From NCBI GenBank assembly GCA_958430865.1, contig CAUDNR010000424.1:2734-27164 (forward strand): 24,431 nt of DNA, in the 5' to 3' direction. Shown in pieces: positions 9,812 through 19,991 of this stretch (its first letter is position 1; the number at the start of each line of letters is the position of its first letter). Position numbers and translations under genes: made by a program. Origin of the DNA: Entrophospora sp. SA101 (Eukaryota; Glomeromycota; Glomeromycetes; Entrophosporales; Entrophosporaceae). The notes beneath the pieces are model-generated. The model saw nothing but the letters and a program-made list of their open reading frames with translations. It did no database searches and was not told the origin of the DNA.

Positions 9812-10934
9812 TTACAGATCAAAATTAAATGAAATAAAACTTGTAACATTATGGAAAATTACTGTATTATTTCCATGGTCCAAGTAGTTTTTTTGTCCCT
9901 TTTGTTCATTGTCAAATGCCAAAAATAATAAACCATTTGAAAGTGGTGTAGCTTTGTGAGCTAAATCTTCTTGCCACTGAATAAATTTGTTGAAACCACC
10001 AGAACTTAAGAAATGATTATCAATATCAATTATTTTACTTGATTTGGCTATTGAATATTTAACTGCTGATGATGCTAAATTGATTGCAGACACAAATTTT
10101 AAATGCCTTGCTCCATAAATAGCATCAATTGCCACAGCACATTTAAAAAGTTTTTCTTTGTTAAGTTGATTGTCATTATCATTATCACAAAACAGGAGAG
10201 TTTCCAGAAATTTGACAATAACAGGATTTTGTTTAAAAAGCCATTCAGAAGTAGAATACTCCAAAAGACTATCTAAACTAAATTGTTCCTTATCATTAAT
10301 TAAGTTAATGATATCATTATATAAATTTTTGTGTTCTTTCTGAGCAATTATTGTAATGGAATCAATTCTTGACTGTTGATCATCAAATGTTGCATTTAAT
10401 TTCTCTTTTAGCCTTTCATTCTCGGATAGTAACCTTGTATTTTTATCTTTTAGCTCTTCAATTATTTGTTCATATTTCTTGATAATGTCAATGTAATATA
10501 TTCTCTGTCTTTCTGATTCTTCTATTTTTTTTTGAGTATCTGACAACTCTCTTGTAAGCCTTATTACTTCTGGGTCTGGTAAAGTAACTTGAGCCTCATG
10601 TCTTATTCTTTTTCTTTGATTATTTTCTTCTGTTTCTTCTAAAGAAGTTATTAATGTATCTGTTTTTTTAAAAATTCTTAAGTAAAAGATCTTTAGCAAC
10701 AACCTGATTATAATGTTTTTGACATAATGAATAATCATCTAAAAAATCAATTAATAAAAACAATTCAGGAAAATATTTAGCCGTGATATTTATTCTTTTA
10801 ACTGCTGCATCCCTGGATGCAAATCTCCATATTTGATTTTCTTTTGTTTCACATAATAACAAACTTTCTGGGTATTTTCTAGCAAGGGCTTTAAATAGAC
10901 AAGTTAATTCACCAGCTGGTCTTGAATTCGCCAT
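9812..10934 (-). pseudogene. Coiled-coil protein of unknown function with one homopolymer frameshift; may be a live gene if the indel is a sequencing error
   Basis: The N-terminal block from ATG 10934 (88 codons) contains GELTCLFKALARKYPESL and LFLLIDFLDDYSLCQKHYNQ. The reading then shifts by one base inside the T7/A5 run at 10663-10674 and continues for about 285 codons to a stop at 9812, for some 373 residues in all. Domains: conserved N-terminal block, a charged linker, a long coiled coil (ELSDTQKKIEESERQR through LLSENERLKEKLN), then a conserved C-terminal block with YGARHLKFVSAINLASSAVK, IDIDNHFLSSGGFNKF and LLFLAFDNEQKGQKNYL. I recall this architecture only from Rhizophagus-type proteins, where I think the C-terminus is longer, so this copy may also be truncated. 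A transposase-derived C-terminus is conceivable from the repeated Asp-Asn motifs but is speculation. No introns are needed. Confidence 0.65.
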
Positions 10935-11735
10935 CTTAAATAAATATTAAGGTATATATATTAAAAAAACAAAAAAATATTTTTTCTAATGTACATAAAT
11001 TTATGAATTTACACTTAAAAGAACTAAAAAAATGAAATTTTCTTCAAATAATATCTTCATGTACCTTGTGAATTTTCTGTGATCCTTAAAGTATATATTC
11101 AAAAGAATTTGTTTCAACTATTATAATACAAATTTTTTTAATAAAATTTTTTTTCAGCATGCATGGAGGTATCACGTTAAACCATTTGTTATATGAATTG
11201 ATCGATAAATTTTTTCTAGAATCGATTTCCAAATTTGGAAAAAAACCTGACTGTAATAATAAAATATATAAGTAAATATTCTCTGGTGATTTTAATAATA
11301 CCTGTCATCATGAGAACAAAAACTAATTTTACGTTTATCACAATAGTAGCTCTAGCTACATAGCAACACATTTTTCTTAACCTCCATTTTCAACCTTTGA
11401 TTTAGTTTCGCCATTATAAGTTTTGGTCTCCAGAAAAAAAATTGATAATAATAATCATCTTCAGGAACCAAGTTATGATGTGAATTTTTGAAGGGTGGTA
11501 CCAATTGTCAAGATTTTTAGGAGTGTTATTTCCTTTGCATGCTTCAACATTTTGGATTTTGGAATATTTGACGATTTAAATCATCATTTTAATTAGGCAA
11601 TAAGGCATTTTTTTAGATTACACCAAGATTATTGCCTAATTAGGGAAAAAAAATTATTAGTTTTTTTCAAACTCATATTAATCGTATTGATCTCTAAAAT
11701 TAGAATTTGTGGCTAAAAACTTGGCAAATTTTAAA
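10935..11735. other. Divergent promoter region between the coiled-coil gene and the kinase
   Basis: Separates the start at 10934 (minus) from the start at 11736 (plus) and so must hold both promoters. AT-rich with A/T runs; no coding frame seen. A 14-bp hairpin near the kinase end is listed separately. No clear TATA assignment is possible against this background. Confidence 0.5.
11590..11642. repeat. Perfect 14-bp inverted repeat just upstream of the kinase
   Basis: Arms TAATTAGGCAATAA (11590-11603) and TTATTGCCTAATTA (11629-11642) are perfect complements around a 25-base loop and end about 94 bases before the kinase ATG. It could be a regulatory palindrome, an RNA hairpin in the 5' leader, or a tiny foldback remnant. 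Confidence 0.6.
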
Positions 11736-13141
11736 ATGGATAAAGAACATGATAATGCAAGTAATTATGATGCTTATGCAGACGAAAGAGAGGAAAAATA
11801 TGAGAAATGTTCAACTTGTAATAGATTTAATACTAATGTTTCGTGGTGTAAATCATGTGACCCAGTGCTATTAACCGAAGAGTGGAGTAGTGGTGATGAA
11901 ATCATAGATGAAACGATTAAAAGTTCGCAACTTTTTGCGAAAGAATATGCTAATGAATATTATCTTCAATGGATTCCTTATAATGATCTAACAAATATTG
12001 AAGAGATAGGTGAAGGTGGTTTTGCAACTATATACAAAGCTACTTGGATAAATGGTATGAAGTATATATCTAATGGTAAAAGAAGTAGTAAAGATAGGAT
12101 CGTGGCATTAAAAAAGTTACATAATTTGCAGAATATTCCTGATGCATTTCTTAATGAGGTAAATTATTTGTTTACTAATTCATTTATATTGATTATTATT
12201 GTTGAAATTAAATAATAATATTTTATTTTTTTTTTTAGTTTAAAAATTATGTCAAGTTCCATAGTAAATCAGATATAATTCAAATTTATGGATTAACACA
12301 AGATCCGGTTACAAATGAGTATATATTTGTAATGCATTATATGAAAGATGGAAATCTTCAAAATTATTTAACAAAAGATTTTAAAAAGTTAAAATGGGTG
12401 AATAAAATTACAATCCTTTATCAAATCATTGAAGGTTTAAAAAACATTCATCAAAAAAATGTTATCCATCACAATCTTCATAGTGGCAATGTTCTTCAAA
12501 CTAAATCTGGTGGTGCTCACATTAATTCATATATTTCAGACTTAAGATTATCTTGTCCAGCTCAAATATCACAGTCAAACAAAGATGATATATTTGGAGT
12601 ATTGCCATATGTTGCACCGGAAGTTTTAGGAAAGAAACCATATACTATGGCATCAGATATATATAGTTTTGGAGTTCTGATGTCTATAATATCAACTGGT
12701 CAACAACCATTCAGTAATCTTGCACATGATGCGGGTCTTGCAATGAAAGTGTGTGAAGGAGCAAGACCTGGATTCTCAAACAACACACCAAAGTTCTATG
12801 TTGAATTAGCGTACAGATGCATGAATGCTAATCCAGATGAACGTCCATCTGCTGAAGAAATTGTTGATATTATTCATTTTTGGAATGATTCATTTGATGA
12901 TGGTTTAATAAATGGAACTAAAGATAAATATTATCAATATTCTAAAGAGCTTGATGAATTAAAATCAATTAGAAAAATGTTTGATAAAATGGACGAAATT
13001 TCATATGATCCTTCAACAATAGCTACAACAATTCATCCAAATGCTGTTTATGCCAGCAGACTATTAGAATTTACAGATCTTCCTAAAGCTGTAAATTCTA
13101 ATAAGGTGACAATTATTGGTAATGATAATGGTGATTATTAA
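11736..13141 (+). CDS. Protein-kinase-fold protein, probable pseudokinase (HRD changed to HHN)
   Basis: Exons 11736-12158 and 12239-13141 join in phase 0 across an 80-base GT-AG intron, giving 441 residues. Residues 25-41 form a CxxC...CxxC zinc-ribbon-like motif. The kinase fold runs from about 86 to 330: glycine loop GEGGFATIYKA (92-102), VALKK with Lys126, alpha-C Glu141, hinge VMHYMKDGNL (172-181), catalytic loop IHHNLHSGN (217-225), SDLRLS in place of DFG (Asp242 kept), APE (267-269), and the SDIYSFGV and NPDERPS motifs. The catalytic Asp of HRD is Asn220 and the Arg is His; the DFG Phe and Gly are Leu and Arg. Phosphotransfer is therefore unlikely, though nucleotide binding may remain. 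The family (TKL/Sel1-associated type) is greatly expanded in Rhizophagus. The upstream in-frame GTG at 11709 is not needed as a start. Confidence 0.88.
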
Positions 13142-14750
13142 CATTTTAATTATTATTATTTTTTAAAATTTTAATGTAAGCTTAAATCAGTTATATTTAT
13201 ATTCTGGTAAATTTTTTTTTTTAGATTCTAAACAGATTGATCTAGATAAACTTGTTACCTAATTGATATTATAATAAAATCTTGTAAAAGATAGTATGTC
13301 ATAATTAATTTTACATTTCCACTTGTTCATGAATAAAAACATTTATTATTTATATTTTTTTCTGAAATAAAGAATTTCTCATCTGTTGATTGAGTTTTTA
13401 ATTCATGATCAATTTCGTGTTCCCTTTTCTTTAATTTTAATTTTTCTGATCGTAATAAATGAACTAGTCCATGCTTTCAGATTAACAATTGCAAACAATG
13501 TCATCCGCCACTTATTTAGACAAGATGTGTCCTCACAACAAATATTAAAATATTTACATTCGAGTTTGACCATACATATCATACAACCACTTGGGTAAAA
13601 TATGAATCCTTTTTCAGATGGTGATTATTTTCATTTGATATTTTTGTTTTGTTTGTTGGTGGACGATTCATCTAATTTTTTGAATTCACAATTGTATAAA
13701 GTTTATCAATAATAAGCTTTGAATGAGTTCATTTTCATTTTCTTTATAATCAAAATTTATTTCATGTAAAACCTTGTACCAAATAAAATCCATTAATCAC
13801 GCTCTCTCAATCTCGGATAGACTATATTTTATACAAAAGCCCATCAAAAATGTTTGATCTTGTTTCTTTTCATAACAACTACATCATAATATGAGATTAC
13901 TATTCATTGTCATTCTTCTAAACTCTTGTGCGAGTTATCCTGAAGAATAATCAAATGTGTAACAAATTCATTAAAAAGTGTATGTTCCTATGATTGTCTT
14001 TTTCTTGTTTTGATTTTTAATGTTTCTGAGAGTGTTATTTTGAGCTCGTATTTCTTCTTACCGAGCTATAAAATTTTCTACAGGATACTTGTCAATTAAT
14101 TTCGAATTCTCAAAAAACTTTCATAACAGGATGTCCCGTTTCTTTTCATAATAATAAAAAAAAATCTAACGTGATTTTCTATTATTAATAACATTAATAG
14201 TCTGAATATTATGCTCATCAAGGTAGAAATGACTTTTCTGATGTTATTTAATAAACCTATAAAATGTTTGTGTTTAAAGATTTTATATTATCTATAACAA
14301 TTTCGTGACCTTAAATCAGTAAATAAAATAAAATATATTTGATGAAGAAATTTCTAATTTCTGGTTGTTAGGGCTTGATGATTGCACTATAAAGAATTGA
14401 TATATCATTTGAGATTGAAGTAGAAGAGGAGGGAGGATCAGAGAACAAGAAAGTTGACGTAGGTAGATGTGGATGTGGAATTATTAAAATCGGGAGGAAT
14501 ATTAGAAGATGAAGATTGAGCATCACACCCACCTTCTTCACCCGGTATGTGCACGACACAACAATTGAACTAGTGCTTCATGGTTAAATCATCATGTTTA
14601 AAGAAGTAAGATCCATCAGAATTGTCTGTGTTGTATAACATTAGGTTCCTCTTCCTGAATAATCAGTCACGTTCCCTCCATTATTCTCCTAATTTTGGAA
14701 ATGCTATATGTTTTTTAATTCAATGAGGAAGTTCTATTATGCGCGAAGGC
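13142..14750. other. Long non-coding stretch downstream of the kinase
   Basis: No supported gene. Open frames at 13386-13598 (plus) and 14368-14559 (minus) lack recognisable motifs; the second is a serine/proline-rich antisense of a purine-rich tract. GTTTCTTTTCATAA occurs as a direct repeat at about 13862 and 14139. Otherwise ordinary AT-rich DNA. Confidence 0.45.
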
Positions 14751-14868
14751 GATCGTGATATATTCAGATAATCTTTTGAGAAAGAACCAAAACAACAACA
14801 ATAGTAATAAAACCAAACTAATCGATTTTGGTACGGCAAAAATGTTATTTATTATTAATTGCGAATAG
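14751..14868 (+). pseudogene. Relic of a different protein kinase: catalytic loop and DFG fragment
   Basis: CGT GAT ATA, then a short deletion, then TCA GAT AAT CTT TTG AGA AAG reads RDI-(shift)-SDNLLRK, which fits the HRDIKSDNLLL catalytic loop. After an N-rich insert comes NKTKLIDFGTAKM, a canonical DFG segment (GAT TTT GGT at 14824-14832). A stop follows at 14866-14868. It resembles conventional Ser/Thr kinases rather than the HHN/DLR kinase at 11.7 kb. No APE motif or other subdomains were found nearby. This is a small fragment, dead in its present form. Confidence 0.6.
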
Positions 14869-15200
14869 TTTATTAAAATTAGGCAAGTCAAAAGTTGTTA
14901 TATGGAAATAAGGCGTATTAATAAGAAAAAAATTATTATTTATGCAGCAATTTTTTATTTTTCTATATATAATTTTAATAAAGAAAATAAATCATTAAAT
15001 AAATAAATAAATAAATGTAAATTTTGAGAGAAAAGTTTGTACATGAATTTGAAAGATGAAAATTTTGTGTATATATGAGGATGATGATATGTTATTATTA
15101 GTTATTGATTGATTGTCCTTTTTGTAAAAATCTAATTTTTAATTTTTAATATTTTATATATTTTTTTAATGTTTATTTACAGTGTTTTCATTAGCGAGAG
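14869..15200. other. Non-coding stretch downstream of the ECL1-family gene
   Basis: AT-rich, with an AAAT tandem near 14996-15015. It is the 3' side of the minus-strand gene ending at 15201. Nothing else seen. Confidence 0.5.
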
Positions 15201-15658
15201 TTAAACATATAAAGATCTTGATATATTGTTAGTATTGGCATTGTTAAGATTATTGTTAATTGCAACAAGATTGTTGTTAATAATTTTTTTTGCTGATTTA
15301 TTATAATAATAATGTTGGTGACGAGAAATAGGAGAACGATGATAAAATAGGAATTGTTGATGTTGTTGATTCAATAATTTCGAAGAAGCTGTTAATTTTG
15401 AGGCCTTCATTACATCATAATTGTAGCTTGACGGTGATTTCTTTGTTCTAACTGATTCCTCTAAGCGATCTTGCATTTTACATTCTTCTGAACAATAAAT
15501 TGCGCCCTAAAATTTATATAAATAATATTAATATTAATATAATGTTTGTTTTATAGTAATTATTAATAAAGATTGATATTATTTTCCTCTTCTAAAAAAT
15601 TATTACTTACGGAAGTATTGCAATGAGAATCACACATAATACACCAATCTGTGTCCAT
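15201..15658 (-). CDS. ECL1-family zinc-binding protein (chronological lifespan extender type)
   Basis: Two exons, 15658-15611 and 15506-15201, join in phase 0 over a 104-base intron (GTAAGT...TTTTAG), giving a complete protein of 117 residues. The N-terminus MDTDWCIMCDSHC followed by GAIYCSEECK carries Cys6, Cys9, Cys13, Cys21 and Cys25, the pattern of the fungal ECL1 family, whose cysteines bind zinc. The rest is basic, Ser/Asn/Gln-rich and probably disordered, as usual in this family. Ecl proteins in yeasts extend chronological lifespan and respond to sulfur, zinc or amino-acid starvation, acting largely in the nucleus. The short first exon makes the gene easy to miss. Family assignment rests on the cysteine motif, length and position. 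Confidence 0.82.
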
Positions 15659-16176
15659 TTTATTTAATAAATGATAAATTTTATTATATATCAACTAAAT
15701 TTAATTTACTCGAACCTCGGTTTTAGAATTAAGTAATTAAAGCTCGTTATATAAATTATAGATAAATTTTGTTTATTTTTTTTAATCCAAACTTTAAGTT
15801 GAAAAATAAAATAAAAAAAAGAAAAAAAACTCACGAAAACTACACGTATTTATATAACTAAAAAAATAAAATACAAATTACACAAAAATTTTTTTTTTTT
15901 AGTTTAAACGCCGAATTTGCTTTTTTTGTTTATTATAATAATATATATATATATATAAATCAAGTTTTTGAATTTAGGTATTTAGGTAATGTTTTCGGCC
16001 GCATGTCTAAAATTAAACAAAATTAGACCAATAAAAAAATTTAAATTGTCTCTAATTGGGATTTTAATTTTTTGGGCCTTTTTTTATTTTATTTATACCA
16101 AAATGAAAAACAATTGATATCAAAATTTCAGGGTTTAAATTTTAGTGACGAGCTATACAAAGAACCCTAATAATCT
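15659..16176. other. Upstream region of the ECL1-family gene
   Basis: Promoter side of the ECL1-family gene. Contains A/T homopolymer runs, a TA microsatellite near 15940-15957, and CTCGAACCTCGG...AGCTCGTTATA near 15710-15755, which recalls pogo-type ends but is too short to claim. No coding frame seen. Confidence 0.45.
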
Positions 16177-16494
16177 TTTAATCCCAATCACCTTGAGATA
16201 CATCAAGACACCCGCCCAATTTACAATTCCCTCAAGGTGAGTTTTCTGTCGAATATTGGAAAAGAATAATAGGAATTAAAAAAACCGTTAAACATTACAA
16301 TAATTCATTTTGACCAAGCATCACACGAAAGTTATGTATTCTTATCGTTCATTACTTTTTCACATGATGATCATAGTGTATCAAGTGTATTTGTTTGAAG
16401 GTGAGAATGAGTGATTGTATAGCGTAACGGTTTGAAAATTGTTGTTGGCGCCGGTGTTCCAGGCTTTGCATACGTAGTCTATGCATATTTCCAG
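16177..16494 (+). other. Possible two-exon fragment encoding a hydrophobic segment
   Basis: A candidate exon ending at 16236 (ATTTACAATTCCCTCAAG then GTGAGT) can be joined in phase to 16423-16494 after TATAG. Together they read DTRPIYNSLK and RNGLKIVVGAGVPGFAYVVY, ending AYFQ before GTTCAC. The second piece is markedly less AT-rich than its surroundings and would make one membrane segment, as in small mitochondrial inner-membrane proteins. No ATG is present in the first exon frame and no third exon was found, so this may be part of a small gene whose start I could not locate, or a relic. A TCACCTTGAG/CTCAAGGTGA inverted repeat (about 16189-16241) overlaps the donor. Confidence 0.35.
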
Positions 16495-16861
16495 GTTCAC
16501 AATGAAATTTTTCTTATTGCTTCACCAATTCCATCAATTTAATTTTCGTCATCAATACAAAACATTGCTTATGTGTGCCATTGAGGTGATGTTATAAACT
16601 CATAAATCACAAGCATGTCTAAAAATGACTCTTCACCAGATATATCAGACTCTATACTAACATCTCTCTGCATCTTTATTTCTCATTATTGATGGACTAA
16701 AACTTTTGGAAATATATTTCACTTTTTAATTGATATAATAAGCATTTTCAAAGTGCTGTTGCACAACATTTGGGTTTATGGTAATTTTTATCACTTATTT
16801 GTAGCACTAGTTTTCCATTTTGAATAATCAATGACAATAAGCAGCCATGTTGTTATTTTAG
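16495..16861. other. Non-coding spacer
   Basis: No gene or repeat recognised; ordinary AT-rich sequence on both strands. Confidence 0.45.
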
Positions 16862-16964
16862 GTTTGGGCAAAAGAATTCATTGGTAGAAAGTGTGGTTCA
16901 GATGAGTTAGAAGCCCGTAAAAATTTGTAAACAATATACTAATGGTAAGAATTGGGATTTTGAT

Positions 16965-17034
<70 letters not shown>

Positions 17035-17400
17035 TATTATATATGTATGTATGCATACATATATATATTATTAATTTATTATCTTAGAAAAATAAATCTC
17101 TAAAAGTACTTGAAAGAGCAGTCATTAAACGTGATGGTTGCTTAACAACTCTAGACGCAGTTTCAAACAGCGAGGCTGTTGATAAAAAGATCAATAAAAT
17201 AATGAGGGTTCTAGGTCCACTGTATAGATGAAGAATCAAGTCATAAGGAGTTAAAACGTTGATCATACAAACATTTGGCGATACAAAATCTGTGGATTTG
17301 GAAAAGTATTGATGAATAGTTTGGCGTCTTGTTCTATGACGCCAGAAAGCTCTGAATAAACATATTAAGCCATTGGTATCAGATATGGTTAGAATATATA
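16862..17400 (+). pseudogene. Scattered coding relic, family unknown, split by a microsatellite
   Basis: After TTATTTTAG at about 16852-16861 the sequence reads VWAKEFIGRKCGSDELEARKNL then stops. Beyond the TTTA microsatellite another stretch at 17095-17230 reads TTLDAVSNSEAVDKKINKIM then RVLGPLYR before stops. Further phrases in other frames run to about 17400 (DTKSVDLEKY, LNKHIKPLVSDMV). This fits a decayed gene, but no family is recognised. A small TGGCGTC/GACGCCA hairpin lies at 17322-17344. Confidence 0.35.
16963..17036. repeat. (TTTA)n microsatellite
   Basis: About 18 copies of TTTA with one 3-base interruption, followed by a TATATG/CATATA dyad near 17037-17068. Likely length-polymorphic. 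Confidence 0.95.
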
Positions 17401-18065
17401 TTTTCTAATAAATAACCGTGCTGTTACCATCAAAAAAGGGAGTTGAATTGGTATTATTTAGATTAGAGACTTTAAAATGCTGCTTAACGAGCATTGTTTA
17501 CAACAAAAGATATGGGGACTATTTGTACTAAGTCACTAAATTTTAGTCCCTGAAAATTTTTGAACATCAATGTATATTAGCAAGAATACTGATTATCCAT
17601 TTTTAGAATAGTTTAAGTATAATTAAGTATAATAAAAAAAAATTTATTTATGCAAACCTGCAAATCATTTAATTGTTATTATGTTAATTAATTGGTTCAG
17701 CGTATTAATTATAATTTATTTAATACTTTATAGTTTATATTAATGTAAATAATATTAGGAAAGTTATTCTCTAAATTTTTTTTCCCGCCAAAATAAAAAT
17801 TTCAAATTCGGATAAATGCAGTTAAAATAAAAATGTTTATGAAACCCATATGGTATAATAACTGAACACCAATTATTCATTAGGAGCTACAATTTGTTTG
17901 AGAATAGAACTATTTCAAATATATAAAAAAGAGAATTGTTTGTTTGCCTCTTTAAATTAGAAAAAAAAAAACGTCAAAATAAAGATGCGTATTATAATTA
18001 TGTGTTATTGTTATGTGTTGTTTTAAATGAAGATGAAAAAAATAAAATAAATATAATTCAAATAA
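17401..18065. other. Non-coding stretch
   Basis: AT-rich with short A runs. The open frame crossing 17936-18145 is an artefact of the TTCG/TTTG tandem. Nothing else seen. Confidence 0.5.
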
Positions 18066-18172
18066 TTCGTTCGTTTGTTTGTTCGTTTGTTCGTTTGTTC
18101 GTTTGTTCGTTTGTTCGTTCGTTTGTTTGTTCGTACATTCGTTAGTTAGTCAGTTTGTACGTTCGTTCACTC
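18066..18172. repeat. (TTCGTTTG)n compound microsatellite
   Basis: Tandem TTCG and TTTG units form a TTCGTTTG octamer repeat, decaying into GTTAGTTAGTCAG and GTACGTTCG toward the right end. It is a GC-bearing tandem in a very AT-rich setting. Any protein read through it (FVCSFVRSFV type) is spurious. Confidence 0.93.
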
Positions 18173-19515
18173 GATTCTTATTACGTTTTTAAAAATAAAA
18201 ATTACACAACTTTATTTTTCCTCACAAATTAGTACATTTGTTTATCTCATGATCGATTTAAACACCAATTAAAAATTGCACACTGCTGTATTTAGCTGAG
18301 CATGAATTTTATTATTATAATAATAACAGATTTTGGTAATCAATATTGTTATTATAATGTTTAAATATTAATTAGTCCATCTCTAGAAAAAAAAATTAAA
18401 TATTTTTATGCACTTTTTATAACAAAACGGGCGTGATTTTTAAAAAATAATTTAATAATTTTGTATCACTTCTTTTTTATTTTAAAATTTTAATTTTGTG
18501 TAATGAAAAGGAAAAACCTCCTCTTACATTGAACCTATTACTATAACCAAGTCTAAGCCTTACATAGACAGCTTACAATAAGGTGTGTCTCGTGTGTAAG
18601 TCCCAACATCGCGAGCAACTCTTGTTGTGCTTCCGTAACATACTTTAAAAAGTATATCTGTCATTGATGGAATTGCAAGTTGTACATCTAAAGGTCCCAG
18701 ATTTTGTTAGATTCGTCCCACAGTATCCCCACATTTTACTAATATGTTCATATGACTATTTTGCACCAAGGATTCTCGCGGATTTATGAAATAAAAAACG
18801 GTAATTATAGTGTAATTAAGGTCAACATTTATTTGCCTTGAAGTTTTAGGTTGAATTTTTCTAAAATCATCATTATTGTATTGTTTAGCGTTTTAAACTA
18901 CTCTACACATATCCATTTTGCAAATTTTCAATGACATTCGTATCGACGGAACTTATATCCTTTACACTTGTTTGCTTTACCATGAACAGGATTCTTTTCA
19001 CTTTGGATTCTATCACCTTTATTCTCTTAACTACCAAAATTTAGAATCTTGGTGATTGGCCTTAATTTATGCATACATGAGCAGAATTCATCAAGACGAT
19101 TCACGGCGAGACAACAGTCATATTGTATTTTTTTAGATATGTTCTCACTTGATTGAAGAATGAAAATTCACTTCTTTTATTTCCTCATACTGGTAAATGA
19201 TTGAATGTTTGTAAATATGCATTTCTCAAAAATTTGGTTCATTTTAGTGCATGTTTAACCTAGGTCAAGTTGATTTTTTTACCTGTGCCAATCTCTTTAT
19301 TGTAGTTTGTATAATTTTCACAAATCTTTTTTATTTATATTTTTTATATTAACTGTTATTAAGCATTTGTTGTATGTATAACATGCAGTTTAAAATCTGA
19401 TTTTAAGAGCCTTCCCGGATAGAAGTTTTTTAGAAGAAGAAGCCGCATCTTCCTTCATATGCCGTCTGATAAAAGGCAGAAGATGATTTAAACCATTGAT
19501 GTTGTTTTAATTAAA
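18173..19515. other. Long non-coding stretch
   Basis: Contains an 18-bp perfect palindrome TTATTATTATAATAATAA near 18309-18326 and related AT hairpins to 18360. A short coding-like phrase RSFLEEEAASSFICRLIKGR occurs near 19420-19490 but has no supporting context. No gene supported. Confidence 0.4.
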
Positions 19516-19737
19516 TCAGTTGCAACCCATAATCCAAGAGCTAGTCTTTTTAAAGAACCATCCGATTGACTGGATACAGTGTTTATCAGTTTGCGAGTTC
19601 TGATCCCAGATCATCAATTTTCTGGTGTGATACTTATCCATCTGTGACATATTCCGGTATGGACCTGTGTCATAATCTTCGTCATTTATGACGCATATGA
19701 TGAACAAGAAAGAGAGAAACGCCAACCAAAATAACAA
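19516..19737 (-). other. Open frame with a hydrophobic N-terminus, status uncertain
   Basis: The frame reads LLFWLAFLSFLFIICVIN followed by a polar segment (DEDYDTGPYRNMSQMDKYHT...) and ends with ...SSWIMGCN at the stop. The composition is less AT-biased than the flanks and the leader resembles a signal peptide or membrane anchor. However, the frame opens with TTG and has no ATG before the hydrophobic part, and no upstream exon was found. It could be an exon, a relic of a small secreted protein, or part of a repeat. Confidence 0.3.
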
Positions 19738-19913
19738 TTAATAATTATCAACAATATTTAAAAATAAAATTTTCCGAATCACGATAATTAAAAATAAATT
19801 TATTGATGAGTCATATCATCTTTATTTTTAATAGATGCTCCCGATAAAATTTTCTATGATCATCAATCATATTAATATACATGCATACACATGTAATTAA
19901 TAGACAATATTAA

Positions 19914-19988
19914 TATGGCGTCTTTTTAGAACTCCGAAAAAAAATTTTTTTTTTCCAACATGTTCCTTTCTATTGAAAAGACGCCATA
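19914..19988. repeat. 75-bp foldback with perfect 13-bp arms
   Basis: TATGGCGTCTTTT at 19914-19926 pairs perfectly with AAAAGACGCCATA at 19976-19988. The loop contains an A8/T10 run that can itself pair. Both ends carry TA, consistent with a very small Tc1/mariner-type foldback, though at this size that is tentative. It directly abuts copy 2 of the dispersed repeat at 19992. Confidence 0.65.
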
Positions 19989-19991
19989 AAA

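Noticed and set aside
11709..11735. Upstream in-frame GTG as the kinase start
   Set aside because: Eukaryotic genes rarely start at GTG, and an ATG in better context occurs at 11736.
13386..13598. Open frame downstream of the kinase as a small gene
   Set aside because: No family motif, no splice or start support, and composition like the flanking non-coding DNA.
15700..15760. Pogo-like end (CTCGAACCTCGG...GCTCGTTATA) in the ECL1 promoter
   Set aside because: Too short, with no inverted partner or TA-flanked boundary.
16963..17036. TTTA tandem considered as a CRISPR-like or satellite array
   Set aside because: It is a simple tetranucleotide run without spacers or longer repeat units.
17936..18145. 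Plus-strand open frame with a repeated FVCSFVRSFV-type peptide
   Set aside because: It is the direct translation of the TTCGTTTG microsatellite and has no start context or homology.
18540..18620. Possible tRNA-like sequence around GTCTAAGCC...GTAAGTCCC
   Set aside because: No cloverleaf could be formed, and no acceptor stem or T-loop consensus was found.
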